Of a stretch of DNA of 64,000 nt, positions 44,618 through 52,782 are shown one piece after another; within the stretch, counting starts at the first letter, position 1, and each line of letters opens with the position of its first letter. The DNA is from Paraburkholderia sp. GTDB taxonomy: Bacteria > Pseudomonadota > Gammaproteobacteria > Burkholderiales > Burkholderiaceae. The translations under genes and the position numbers were made by a program. The notes under the pieces are model-generated. The model did not search any database, was not told where the DNA came from, and worked only from the letters and a program-made list of their open reading frames with translations. The stretch spans positions 1 through 64,000 of the forward strand of contig SCRN01000010.1 in the NCBI GenBank assembly GCA_004322045.1. Direction: 5' to 3'.

Positions 44618-45807
44618 ATTCCGCTCCGCCTCAAGCCGAGAACCGTGCGATCTCCTTGTCGATCACGCTCGTGCGTACTCTTGACGATGTAATACCAGCC
44701 GTCGACGAACGCATTGACGCCCGTGAGGGCAACGTTGACGCCTGCCGTAGTCTGCAAATTGATATCGCGCAGCGTTGCTGTCCCCTCGAGAAAAACATTT
44801 TGCCGAAGCGTGCGTGCTGCTTGAGCGGCATAGTTGAGCGCGCCTGGGTCCCTGAGATCCGGCCGTCTCACAGTCATCGGCACCGTCGACGCAAAAGATT
44901 GGCTCGCCTGGAAGCCGGCCGTCCGCCCGGTCATTGGGTTCCGGTAATCATCCTTGTCGCAGTACCCCTTCAATTCCTCGCCCATCTTGCCGGTCGTCAC
45001 GTCATATCCCCACGATGTCACCGGCGAGCCCACCGTCGGCACACGCAAGTCGAGCGATATCGCTTCGATGTCTTGTCTGTAGACCAACGCCAACTCACCC
45101 GGGGATTTGCCCTGTATGCTCGGACGCACGATCAACTTCTCAATGCTTTTCTCCGTTTTAACCATGCACTCGTAGTTCCCCTCCTCACAACGTCTCATGA
45201 GGAAGTCGTAGTCGGTCTCGTTGTCCTGCAGCACGTAGGGATAGGCGTTGTCGGGCATATCGACCGCTGAAAGCGTCACCCCCTCTACCAGCGACACCAC
45301 CGATTCGAAAATTTGCTTGTCGGTCTGGTTGACGAACGGCGTGGTATGGGCGCCAAACCTCAGCCAATGCAACTTGTCGAAAGCAACGACGGTGAGCAGC
45401 GACGTCCCACCCGACTCGGGGCGGGCCTCGAATGTCATGCCGCTGATGTACGTCACAGGCAGTGCCGCGCCTTGAGCAGTTCCACCCAGCGCCAGATCCG
45501 AGAACTCGAGCTTGCCGCCAAATTTGAACTGTTTGAAGTCACGCTCGGTCCAGTGCTCGTCGACGGCATAGACGACCTGGCACATTGCCGGCATGTTGAT
45601 CTCTTGGACGAACACGGCCGACACTTGGGCAGCGCTCGCCGTAGGCGTGACGTGCTGCTCGTCGACGGTGACGTTGCGCAGTTCGTTCGCGTTGCGTGCG
45701 ACGCCATGCGACAAGCCCGAGCCGCCCGGCCGCGCCAGTGTGGCGCCTCCCTCGGCCGCATTGTGTGCAGTCGGAATCGTGCTACCTCCCCCGAGCAAGT
45801 CAGACAT
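44614..45807 (-). CDS. Baseplate hub protein (phage late control D / VgrG N-terminal-like)
   Basis: 397 residues. The gp27/D-like beta-domain signatures are INMPAMCQVVYAVDEHWTER early, then TYISGMTFEARPESGGTSLL, the DNETDYDFLMRRCEEGNYEC motif typical of VgrG/gpD hubs, and a C-terminal barrel with LQTTAGVNVALTGVNAFVDG. It holds the spike trimer in the baseplate. ATG 45807 overlaps the LysM gene by 8 bp; longer in-frame starts lie inside that gene. Confidence 0.9.
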   Translation of the reverse strand: MSDLLGGGSTIPTAHNAAEGGATLARPGGSGLSHGVARNANELRNVTVDEQHVTPTASAAQVSAVFVQEINMPAMCQVVYAVDEHWTERDFKQFKFGGKLEFSDLALGGTAQGAALPVTYISGMTFEARPESGGTSLLTVVAFDKLHWLRFGAHTTPFVNQTDKQIFESVVSLVEGVTLSAVDMPDNAYPYVLQDNETDYDFLMRRCEEGNYECMVKTEKSIEKLIVRPSIQGKSPGELALVYRQDIEAISLDLRVPTVGSPVTSWGYDVTTGKMGEELKGYCDKDDYRNPMTGRTAGFQASQSFASTVPMTVRRPDLRDPGALNYAAQAARTLRQNVFLEGTATLRDINLQTTAGVNVALTGVNAFVDGWYYIVKSTHERDRQGDRTVLGLRRSGI

Positions 45808-46528
45808 AGTCCGATGCTCCTGGTGGCTCGAACGTTTCGTTGTGCGTGTCCGGGATCGCGATGGTTTGTCCGATCCATGCGCGCCCCGGGAACGCGATCG
45901 GATCGTAGATACCGTTTGCATCGGCAATTAAACGCCACCGAGTGCAATCGCCCAATGCATCGTACGCGATCGAACTCAAGCGGTCCGTGGCCACGACGGT
46001 CACCAACGCGCGGCAGTTGTCGAGCCCCTGTGCCTGGATCTCCTCGGCATCGGTCAAGACCTCCGTGAAGGTCACGCTGAGCTCCGCTCTAACGGGTATG
46101 CCCGACGGCAAAAACATCGTGAACTTCTGGCCGACTTGGGTAACGATGCCCGTGAACATGCAATCCGCCCACATGAGGCGCACCGTTGGCGGCACCTTTG
46201 CCCCCTGCTTCGCAGGCCAAGGCTCGGTGAGCGCCAGAATGTCATTGGTCAATTTTCGAACGTCGCTCTGCTTTTCATAAGTGTCAAAAAACAGATCTAC
46301 CTGCAACTCGCTTGGCTGAGTTCGCGAGAACCATACCTTGTTACCCTCCCCCGTTACCCTCGCGTTCTGATTGAGCGATAACGTCTCGGGGTTGTACATC
46401 ACTTTGAGCAGGCTGTTGCTGACCTTCATCTGACTCGCATGGGAGTTCTCGATATGGATGGAGGCATGGTGCAAACTGCTCGGCAAAAGTTTGGCCAACA
46501 GGCTTGACTTGCTGTGTCGCGGCAGCAT
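45800..46528 (-). CDS. LysM-type baseplate protein (Afp7/gp53-like)
   Basis: 242 residues. Family-like core: LLKVMYNPETLSLNQNARV, WFSRTQPSELQVDLFFDTYE, KQSDVRKLTNDILALTEPW, PPTVRLMWADCMFTGIVTQV, then LSVTFTEVLTDAEEI. The C-terminus (DRLSSIAYDALGDCTRWRLI, ADANGIYDPIAFPGRAWIG) is the LysM module usual in these tube-to-baseplate connectors. Its ATG overlaps the stop of the arginine-rich gene (ATGA), so it is translated after that gene. Confidence 0.9.
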   Translation of the reverse strand: MLPRHSKSSLLAKLLPSSLHHASIHIENSHASQMKVSNSLLKVMYNPETLSLNQNARVTGEGNKVWFSRTQPSELQVDLFFDTYEKQSDVRKLTNDILALTEPWPAKQGAKVPPTVRLMWADCMFTGIVTQVGQKFTMFLPSGIPVRAELSVTFTEVLTDAEEIQAQGLDNCRALVTVVATDRLSSIAYDALGDCTRWRLIADANGIYDPIAFPGRAWIGQTIAIPDTHNETFEPPGASDYV

Positions 46529-48057
46529 CAGCGTCCTCCCGATTTGCGGTATTGTTCGGCGCTATCACGCCGGTCCGCTTCCGTCAGCACGCCATTGGCC
46601 AAGCGGCCCACCGTGCTCTGGGAAAAAAGCGTGTCTTGCAGGAGCGGAATCAGTATTCGACGCACCGCCTCGGCGACAGGCATGTTCTGCGATTGCGTGG
46701 CGGATGGCTCGCTTGAACTGGCGGGAGCCGCTCGACGCGATTCGCGCACGACGAAGGCTTGCCGCGGTGCGGCCTTTGGTTGATCCCGCAAGCCGGCCGA
46801 TCTCCCACGCTGGCGCAATACCAGCGACAACGGCTCCACGATGTGCGGACGTCTACTCGAGCCCGTGAAGGTGGTGCGGCGTCGCGAGGGCCGCTGCCGC
46901 GGCAAGACGAAGCGCTGTCGCCTTGCGGATGCCGCGCGGCGAACGAAGCGGTGTGCGAACGGGGCGGCGACGTGGTGATCGGCCCGTCGTGGTGGTTGGG
47001 CGACGCCCGTCGGCCTCGCGACGCGGGTACGACCGGTGCGAGGGACACTCGCGCGCCTCTCGATGCGGGCACGAACGGAAGGCGGGACCCCCACGGACCT
47101 CGCGACGCCAGAACGAGCCGACGTTTGCGCACGCAAAACGACAGCGGTTGCGGCTGACCGATACGCCTCATCCGATCCGATGGCAACCACGCGCGGGCGC
47201 ATCAAGCTCCCCCTCGCCGAGCGCGTTGAGCCGCGGGCACGCTCGCGCTTACTGTAACGAGGCATCATTCGCGATGACGAAACGACGGGACCGAGCGGGC
47301 GAAGATTGCGCGGGCGATCGGATCGATAGCCGCGTTCAGCGGTGGCGGCCGTCCGCCGCTGCCTCGCGTCAATGTACCGGTCAATCGGTGCTGCGAGGTT
47401 GCGACTCGCCGACCGCACCGAAAGACGGGTCGCCCGATCGCGAGCCCGCGAAACCGGCACGTCACGCATCACCACAAAGCGACGCGGTGTGCACCGGGGG
47501 TCGGGCGCCGCACGCCTGCTTTGCGCGATAAAACGCGCGCCCGCGCGAGACAGCTGTCGGTCACGAAAATCATGACGCCGCGCGCGAGATCGCAAGGCCC
47601 CCTTCGCAGCCTGCGCCGCCCGCGCCCGGGCGCGTTCGAACGGGCGGGAAGCCGTCGTGAAGCGCGTCGCGCGACTTGCCGTGAACGCCGGCGTCACCTT
47701 GGACACCCGAACCTGCGCATCCGCGGCGACGGTCATCTTTTTTTGCGCGGATGTCGGCTGTCGCCGCAATCCATCGACCCAGCGAGGCCCTTCAGCTTTT
47801 TTTCCCGCCCCCGGCTGACGCCGTAACGTCTTGCGCACGGGCCTACGGGCCGTGGACTGGGCCCTTTCCCGCATGGCTTGATGCACCTGCCCTCGCGCGG
47901 GAATTACCGCGAATACGAAATGCGGCGTGAGTTGCATCGGCCAGGGATAACGTGCCAGGCCATACGAGCGCAAGCGAAGCCGCGCAACCGATCGCCCCCA
48001 AAAGGCCTGCGCCGCGCGCGCGCGGAACAATGGGAGTCGTTTTAGGTTCCATCGCAT
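46528..48057 (-). CDS. Arginine-rich 509-residue protein of unknown function in the CIS operon
   Basis: Not recognised. By eye about one residue in five is Arg, with many Ala, Pro and Ser and very few Lys, so it should be strongly basic and largely disordered. The N-terminus (WNLKRLPLFRARAAQAFWG) and the last 50 residues (SQNMPVAEAVRRILIPLLQD) have ordinary composition. Both junctions are tight: TAG-CC-ATG after the second tube gene and ATGA into the LysM gene, which argues that the frame is real despite its odd composition. It occupies the place where phage tails encode the tape measure, after chaperone and tube genes. It may be a tape measure or a basic cargo; neither is shown. Confidence 0.68.
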   Translation of the reverse strand: MRWNLKRLPLFRARAAQAFWGRSVARLRLRSYGLARYPWPMQLTPHFVFAVIPARGQVHQAMRERAQSTARRPVRKTLRRQPGAGKKAEGPRWVDGLRRQPTSAQKKMTVAADAQVRVSKVTPAFTASRATRFTTASRPFERARARAAQAAKGALRSRARRHDFRDRQLSRAGARFIAQSRRAAPDPRCTPRRFVVMRDVPVSRARDRATRLSVRSASRNLAAPIDRYIDARQRRTAATAERGYRSDRPRNLRPLGPVVSSSRMMPRYSKRERARGSTRSARGSLMRPRVVAIGSDEAYRSAATAVVLRAQTSARSGVARSVGVPPSVRARIERRASVPRTGRTRVARPTGVAQPPRRADHHVAAPFAHRFVRRAASARRQRFVLPRQRPSRRRTTFTGSSRRPHIVEPLSLVLRQRGRSAGLRDQPKAAPRQAFVVRESRRAAPASSSEPSATQSQNMPVAEAVRRILIPLLQDTLFSQSTVGRLANGVLTEADRRDSAEQYRKSGGR

Positions 48058-48059
48058 GG

Positions 48060-48656
48060 CTAAGAGAACGACGTCACACTGAACTTCTCGATCCGATCGA
48101 TCGAAAGCGTCATGCGCTGCACGGCGAGCGCGCTTTGCGACGCATCGAAATGCACGCCCTCGAGGGCGCGCGGAAAAGCGTGATAGAAATTCCACGCCGC
48201 CGTGGGTAAGCCGGCCGAGGGCAACGTACGGAAACTCGGCGTATGGAGATCCGAGAGCAAGAAAATCGTGCCGTTCATGCGCTTCACGTTCCCCTTCATG
48301 GTGAAGCGGTACCACTCCCACATCGGATCGAGCAGCGTCAGGCCTTTCGTGAATTGCAACTCGTTGCACGTCGTCCGGCCTGGCAGCTTGTGTTCACGGT
48401 CGTTGACCCCGCCTTGGCGTACCGTATGCACCTCCGTGTTCCAACCGATGCCTTCCACACTGGCAAAGCTACCCAGCACGACCCCGAGGCTCGCCATTCC
48501 CCCCGTGACCATTGCACTCAGAAGGCTCCCCGAGCTCCGATCCGGATGCAGTATTACGCGGAAGTTGTAGGCCTTGTAGGGTTCCAACGCTAGGTTTTCG
48601 AGCGTCTTGAACCCGCTTTCAAGCTTGTCAAGCGCACCGCCGACCGAAAAGCTCAT
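48060..48656 (-). CDS. Second tail tube-like protein (Afp5 / T4 gp19 family)
   Basis: 198 residues. The gp19-type pattern is clear: YNFRVILHPDRSSGSLL, SFASVEGIGWNTEVHTVRQG, HKLPGRTTCNELQFTKGLTL, DPMWEWYRFTMKGNVKRMNG and WNFYHAFPRALEGVHFDASQ. It is longer at the N-terminus than the first tube gene. In such systems a second tube variant forms the initiating ring at the baseplate. It starts 46 bp after the chaperone frame. Confidence 0.9.
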   Translation of the reverse strand: MSFSVGGALDKLESGFKTLENLALEPYKAYNFRVILHPDRSSGSLLSAMVTGGMASLGVVLGSFASVEGIGWNTEVHTVRQGGVNDREHKLPGRTTCNELQFTKGLTLLDPMWEWYRFTMKGNVKRMNGTIFLLSDLHTPSFRTLPSAGLPTAAWNFYHAFPRALEGVHFDASQSALAVQRMTLSIDRIEKFSVTSFS

Positions 48657-48702
48657 ACATCACCCGTGTTAGATAGGTCCACCGATCGGTCGGTGGCTGC
48701 AT

Positions 48703-48909
48703 TTACCCAAGCGCACGTATGTCGATACCGCGCGGTTGATTCGAATCTTCCGCTGCGTTGATCTTGTCGTTGATCTTGCTGATTTCCTCACACCACCGCC
48801 GCCGTTCCGAATGCGCCATCGATAAAATGTCCGCACGCGACCAATGAAGGTGATAAGCGATGAACGCTATCTCCTCATAAAGCCGGCCTGAAACGGCAGC
48901 GATTCTACG
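48703..48909 (-). CDS. DUF6760-like tail-assembly chaperone extension reached by -1 frameshift
   Basis: This reading frame encodes RLYEEIAFIAYHLHWSRADI then MAHSERRRWCEEISKINDK and ends at TAA 48703. It resembles the small proteins annotated DUF6760 beside CIS tube genes. No ATG, GTG, TTG or CTG occurs in frame before the conserved part, so it cannot be started independently in a normal way. It is exactly the -1 frame of the upstream gene from the GGGAAAC site, and the fusion would add 68 residues to the first 118 of that gene (186 in total). This mirrors the G/GT tail chaperones of lambda. Confidence 0.72.
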   Translation of the reverse strand, partial: RRIAAVSGRLYEEIAFIAYHLHWSRADILSMAHSERRRWCEEISKINDKINAAEDSNQPRGIDIRALG

Positions 48910-49262
48910 TTTCCCGGGAACGCCTCCTGCGATGGGCCTGGCGCCGCCGGCGCTCCCAATTCGGTATCGAGCTGATTGATCTCTTCGTAGAGTCTGAGAA
49001 GCTGGTTGTAATCAGCCATAAACAGGGTTTCCATGACAGCCGGCGTGATAACTTCGAGCGTCCCCAACTGAACGATCACTCGCGATAAAACAATGATCGG
49101 TTGATAGGCGGGGTTGGCCTGGACCCGGCTGTCCCGCATTGAAACAATCTCATCGGCGGCGGTCGCGAGTCGCATGATGCCGTTTCGATGCAAGGCCCCG
49201 TCATCGCCGCGCAACCCTACCTTCAAGGTGAATGGAAATTCAATGCTGATTGGATCTTCCAT
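48867..49262 (-). CDS. Tail-assembly chaperone-like protein (phage gp41/G-like, zero-frame product)
   Basis: 131 residues: IEFPFTLKVGLRGDDGALHR, GIMRLATAADEIVSMRDSR, NPAYQPIIVLSRVIVQLGTL, ITPAVMETLFMADYNQLLRL, then a variable linker with APAAPGPSQ. This fits the small tail-assembly proteins between tube and second tube in contractile systems. Its last 14 residues lie after the slippery site, so the zero-frame stop gives the short product and frameshifting gives the long one. It starts 39 bp after the tube gene. Confidence 0.85.
   Translation of the reverse strand: MEDPISIEFPFTLKVGLRGDDGALHRNGIMRLATAADEIVSMRDSRVQANPAYQPIIVLSRVIVQLGTLEVITPAVMETLFMADYNQLLRLYEEINQLDTELGAPAAPGPSQEAFPGNVESLPFQAGFMRR
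48909..48928 (-). promoter_or_regulatory. Programmed -1 frameshift signal (slippery heptamer with upstream SD-like stimulator)
   Basis: On the minus strand AGGAGG (48928-48923), 7 nt, then GGGAAAC (48915-48909). In the upstream gene the heptamer reads G GGA AAC, the canonical X XXY YYZ phase, at codons 117-118. Lambda G-T uses GGGAAAG and E. coli dnaX uses a similar upstream Shine-Dalgarno stimulator. There is no start codon at a suitable distance from AGGAGG, so it is unlikely to be an ordinary ribosome site. The zero frame ends 42 nt later at TAG. Confidence 0.72.
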
Positions 49263-49301
49263 GGCGGCATCCGCAAATGTCAGGTTGATGGATTAACTCT
49301 G

Positions 49302-49742
49302 TTACTTTTCGCGCGTCATGCGCTCGATGTGTAATTCCAGCGTCTCGATCATGACTTCCGCGCTACTCGCACTTAACGCAGTTGTCGACAAATGAGTCGG
49401 GAACGCGTTAAGGAACGTCCACTTCGCCCCGATAGAGCCGTCGGTGTCGAGCAATATGATCGTCCCGTGGCGTTTGGCATGTGCAACGGACGTCCCATAG
49501 GTTACGACCGAGGCATGCCAAAGATACAGATCGCGCGACGTCGTGATTCCCTTCTTTAGAGACACGCTGCCATACGAAGTCAGACCGGAAAATACCCGCT
49601 TGTTCGGGTACTTATCCTTCCCCTCGCGGTATTCCACCGTATCAATGGTGATATCCGGTATGGTGACCTCCGAAAATGAAGCGGTCACCTTTGGGGTAAT
49701 GTCGACGATGAAGCGAAATCCGCGAAAAGGATCTGTAGCCAT
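49302..49742 (-). CDS. Tail tube protein (Afp1 / gp19 family)
   Basis: 146 residues: DPFRGFRFIVDITPKVTASF, SEVTIPDITIDTVEYREGKD, KRVFSGLTSYGSVSLKKGIT and a C-terminal EVMIETLELHIERM. These are the strand-loop patterns of Hcp-like gp19/Afp1 tube proteins that stack as hexamers inside the sheath. It follows the sheath gene by 12 bp and is the main tube subunit; the longer gene at 48060 is the second variant. Confidence 0.93.
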   Translation of the reverse strand: MATDPFRGFRFIVDITPKVTASFSEVTIPDITIDTVEYREGKDKYPNKRVFSGLTSYGSVSLKKGITTSRDLYLWHASVVTYGTSVAHAKRHGTIILLDTDGSIGAKWTFLNAFPTHLSTTALSASSAEVMIETLELHIERMTREK

Positions 49743-49754
49743 GAAATACCTCCG

Positions 49755-51464
49755 TCAAGATCCCGAACTCGGTGCGGTGATCTGGGAAAGTCGGATCACC
49801 ACGAATTCTGCCGGGTAGAGGACAGCCAAACCTACATCAACATTGAGGATGCCCTGGGTGCGCTGTACGGGCGGATTGTTCGTTTCATCACAGGTTACAA
49901 AAAAAGCCTCTTGCGGAGAATTGCCAAACAGCGCGCCTTCATTCCAGAGCAAGCTCAAATAGGCGGATACCTCTCGAATGATCGTCGTCCACAAAAAATT
50001 ACTATTAGGTTCGAAGACGACCCATTGAAGGCCCGCCTTCAAACTCAACTCGCACTGCGTCACGAAGCGGCGAACGGCCGTATATTGCCACTCGGTGCCC
50101 ACAGCAAGCGTGCGTGCGCCGTAGATCGTGATTCCGTAGCCCGGGACGTTGCGAATGACGTTGATGCCATGAGGGTTGCATAGATCCTGGTCGCTTTCAC
50201 TGAGCCATTTTGTCATTCCCGTGGCCGTTTGGATGTGGCCGTTGACCACTCCAGCAGGCGAGAAATGCACACCTGCATTGATGTCGGTTCTTGCCATGCA
50301 GCCGGTGACGGGGCCACTGGGTGGAACGGGCACGTTCGTACCGGAAACGGGGTTGACCACGACGGGCCACGGATAGTAAAACCCAGCGTTCTCGTACGAA
50401 ACCAAGGGCGTACTGTCGTTCGTGCCGAGCACGAAATCGACGACGTTATGGTTGTTATCGACCACCTGACCGGTCGCGTTCGTACTGATTCCGGCATACG
50501 GCGCGTCTATCACGTAAAACAGGTTTTTGAGCTTGGCGTTCTGGCACGTCAGCAACACACCGGTGGTGATGACAACGCTTTTATAATCCGTGACATCCTT
50601 CCCCTTCGTGTCCACTGTCATATCCGCGACCGCTGCATCGGGCGTCGCCACTAGACTCGCATCCGACACGGACGAAAGAGCCGGCCATGCGTTTGAATAC
50701 CCCGCGAGCGTGAAATCCGTACCGCCGGTGGACAATTGGACGGGTTGACCCCTGCGAGACCCTGATTTCTGCCCCGGGGAGGCCGGCGTGACATTCGCCA
50801 CGCGGATGAATATCGACTTGGCATTGATCTGCATCGCCAACTTGCATGTGACCCCTCCCCCCAACACGCTAGCCGAGGTAAATGCGCCAAACGATTCGAG
50901 CACATAGTACTCTCCCGCCGGCTGTATCCCATTGTCAATGATGTACTGTTTAAGGAGCCTTATCGCCATGGTCGGCTTGGCGGCTTTCACATCACTCGAC
51001 TTCACCAGCACGTTGACGGAAAAATAGTTTGATGCAGTATTTGCCGGGGGTGTCGGCCCGGCATCCGTAATCGAGATATAGAGGTTCTTCCCCCACGAGC
51101 CCGCGCTCGCCGCGTTGATCGAATACGTTCCAGTCGCCGTGTCGGCTATCGTTGCGTTCCCTGCCGGCGCGAGCTGGGTCGTGGAAGTCACGCCGATGAC
51201 GTAGCACGTCGTCCCGCCTTCGGCGAAAAACTCGTAAACCGTCTTGGAAACTTCCGAGCCCCAGACATAGTCACCGTATCGGGATCGATAATCTGCCCAG
51301 CCGCTAACGAGTCGTGCGACGTTGAGGTCGCTTTGATCGAGCGTTTGAGTCGCTCCGATAAACACTGGAATCGACGTCGAAACGCTCGAAATCGTCGGGG
51401 TGCCCGGTAGTTCCTGGATATATACGCCCGGATGCGAATACGCGGTTCCGTCTGCCATGCTCAC
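49755..51464 (-). CDS. Contractile tail sheath protein
   Basis: 569 residues. N-terminal HPGVYIQELPGTPTISSVST and SIPVFIGATQ are the standard sheath start, which forms the interlocking arm. The C-terminal domain has DLCNPHGINVIRNVPGYGIT, IYGARTLA, RRFVTQCELSLKAGL and ending AVLYPAEFVVIRLSQI, all typical of CIS and phage sheaths. Only one sheath gene is present, whereas Afp/PVC particles encode three. It starts 6 bp after the upstream 208-residue gene. Confidence 0.95.
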   Translation of the reverse strand: MSMADGTAYSHPGVYIQELPGTPTISSVSTSIPVFIGATQTLDQSDLNVARLVSGWADYRSRYGDYVWGSEVSKTVYEFFAEGGTTCYVIGVTSTTQLAPAGNATIADTATGTYSINAASAGSWGKNLYISITDAGPTPPANTASNYFSVNVLVKSSDVKAAKPTMAIRLLKQYIIDNGIQPAGEYYVLESFGAFTSASVLGGGVTCKLAMQINAKSIFIRVANVTPASPGQKSGSRRGQPVQLSTGGTDFTLAGYSNAWPALSSVSDASLVATPDAAVADMTVDTKGKDVTDYKSVVITTGVLLTCQNAKLKNLFYVIDAPYAGISTNATGQVVDNNHNVVDFVLGTNDSTPLVSYENAGFYYPWPVVVNPVSGTNVPVPPSGPVTGCMARTDINAGVHFSPAGVVNGHIQTATGMTKWLSESDQDLCNPHGINVIRNVPGYGITIYGARTLAVGTEWQYTAVRRFVTQCELSLKAGLQWVVFEPNSNFLWTTIIREVSAYLSLLWNEGALFGNSPQEAFFVTCDETNNPPVQRTQGILNVDVGLAVLYPAEFVVIRLSQITAPSSGS

Positions 51465-51470
51465 ATCTCC

Positions 51471-52097
51471 TTAGGCATTCGTCGGTAGCAGGTCCGCGCC
51501 AACAATGGTCGTCCGCGACCGGGTTGGCGCGACCCGTTCGAAATGCGACGTGTGTCCATCCTTCGTGAAACGAAGACTGACGGGCGCCCCCGAAACGCTG
51601 GAAGGCAATGCTAGCGAGTAATGTCCGAAGTAGGGGCTATCGTGCTGCGCCGCGTATGAGCGCGTCTTGCGCCACTGCCACGTCCCCTGACGATCAGAAA
51701 AAAGCGCGAACACTTCGACATCCCCTAGTGGGGTACGTCCGCTTGTCACTTTCCCGCAGAGCAACGTGGCATCGGGCGAGTACGAATATGCCGGGCTGGG
51801 CCCTAGCTCAAGCACGACGATGAGCTCAGCCAACGGCTTCAAGAGCGGGACAGCGATGGCTGTCAACGTCGTTTGAACGCTAGTGAAACCAGCGCACGTC
51901 ACATCCACCTGATGGGGACTCGTATCGCGCAGATCCATGAACACGTAAAACCCGCTGCCTTTATAAAGGGGCGTGCAAGGTGTACCGTCGAGCCGGAAGG
52001 TCACCGGAGCGTCATCGTCCAGCGGTTCGCCTAAAAAGCCGTCGATCAACTGCAAGATTGCTGGAAGCTCCGTTGTGACTACTATGTCGCGCTTCAT
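51471..52097 (-). CDS. CIS operon protein with carboxypeptidase-regulatory-like folds (208 residues)
   Basis: Not firmly recognised. Two beta-sandwich-like halves are apparent: residues 30-95 (VTFRLDGTPCTPLYKGSGFY, VFMDLRDTSPHQVDVTCAGF) and 110-195 (LLCGKVTSGRTPLGDVEVFA, YFGHYSLALPSSVSGAPVSL). The CGKVTSGRTPLGDVEV pattern recalls carboxypeptidase regulatory-like domains. Similar genes sit next to the cap gene in some CIS loci; a role as a baseplate- or cap-associated decoration protein is inferred from position between DUF4255 and the sheath. Confidence 0.65.
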   Translation of the reverse strand: MKRDIVVTTELPAILQLIDGFLGEPLDDDAPVTFRLDGTPCTPLYKGSGFYVFMDLRDTSPHQVDVTCAGFTSVQTTLTAIAVPLLKPLAELIVVLELGPSPAYSYSPDATLLCGKVTSGRTPLGDVEVFALFSDRQGTWQWRKTRSYAAQHDSPYFGHYSLALPSSVSGAPVSLRFTKDGHTSHFERVAPTRSRTTIVGADLLPTNA

Positions 52098-52101
52098 GAT
52101 T

Positions 52102-52728
52102 TCACCTGGGCGGCGGAGTCTGCGGATTGGTGATGACGGCGCCGATTTCGCTCTTCAGTACGAGATCGACTGGCACGCTGGGCGCCGGTAAGTGAACCGG
52201 GGATACCGTGTAGAGTTTCGTTAAGTGATACGCCCTATTTGGAAAGCCGGCCCACAGATCTCGCAGCATATGAATGGTCGCGGGCTGAGGGACAACCGCA
52301 AGCCTGGCGTTATCACTGTCTTTTAGCGTTTGCGTGATGAAATCGGACGGTATGCGGCCACATCTGTCCAACAGTCCAACCACGCTGCCCGCAATCATTT
52401 GCTCATACTCGTACGATTGCCCGTAGACCACGAGCATATAAAGCAGATCAACCGCCAACGGCGCAGGCGTAAGCGTGAGCGACCCCAGGTTCGCCCCCTC
52501 CTGCTCAGCGGATACCGTGGGCGGAGCATTTCGCAACTCGGGATTGATTTCGATTTGGTACAGGTAAAGCGAAAGCCGGTTTTCGTTGATGCTGTCGAAA
52601 GCCGCGGGCGAATCGAACATGATTGCTTCTTCGGTGGCTACGCGTGGAACGTACGCACAAATTAAATTTCGCAGCGCGTTGCTCACGCCCGCTATGACTT
52701 GCTCAGGATCGATCGGCGGATTTGACAT
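52102..52728 (-). CDS. DUF4255 tail terminator/cap protein (Afp16-like)
   Basis: About 208 residues. The DUF4255 pattern is visible: VIAGVSNALRNLICAYVPRV, RLSLYLYQIEINPELRNAP, LTLTPAPLAVDLLYMLVVYG and YEYEQMIAGSVVGLLDRCGR. Afp16 caps tube and sheath and ends polymerisation at the measured length. It lies 4 bp from the next gene. ATG 52728 is chosen; an ATG five codons upstream is equally possible because neither has a clear ribosome site. Confidence 0.88.
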   Translation of the reverse strand: MSNPPIDPEQVIAGVSNALRNLICAYVPRVATEEAIMFDSPAAFDSINENRLSLYLYQIEINPELRNAPPTVSAEQEGANLGSLTLTPAPLAVDLLYMLVVYGQSYEYEQMIAGSVVGLLDRCGRIPSDFITQTLKDSDNARLAVVPQPATIHMLRDLWAGFPNRAYHLTKLYTVSPVHLPAPSVPVDLVLKSEIGAVITNPQTPPPR

Positions 52729-52782
52729 GGCGCGCGTTAACATTCAAGGCAATTGCTCTTAATTAAAGATCGATATAAACAT

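Noticed and set aside
46923-47531. Plus-strand frames opposite the arginine-rich gene
   Set aside because: They are Arg/Pro-rich shadows without ribosome sites. The minus-strand frame is far longer and tightly coupled to both neighbours.
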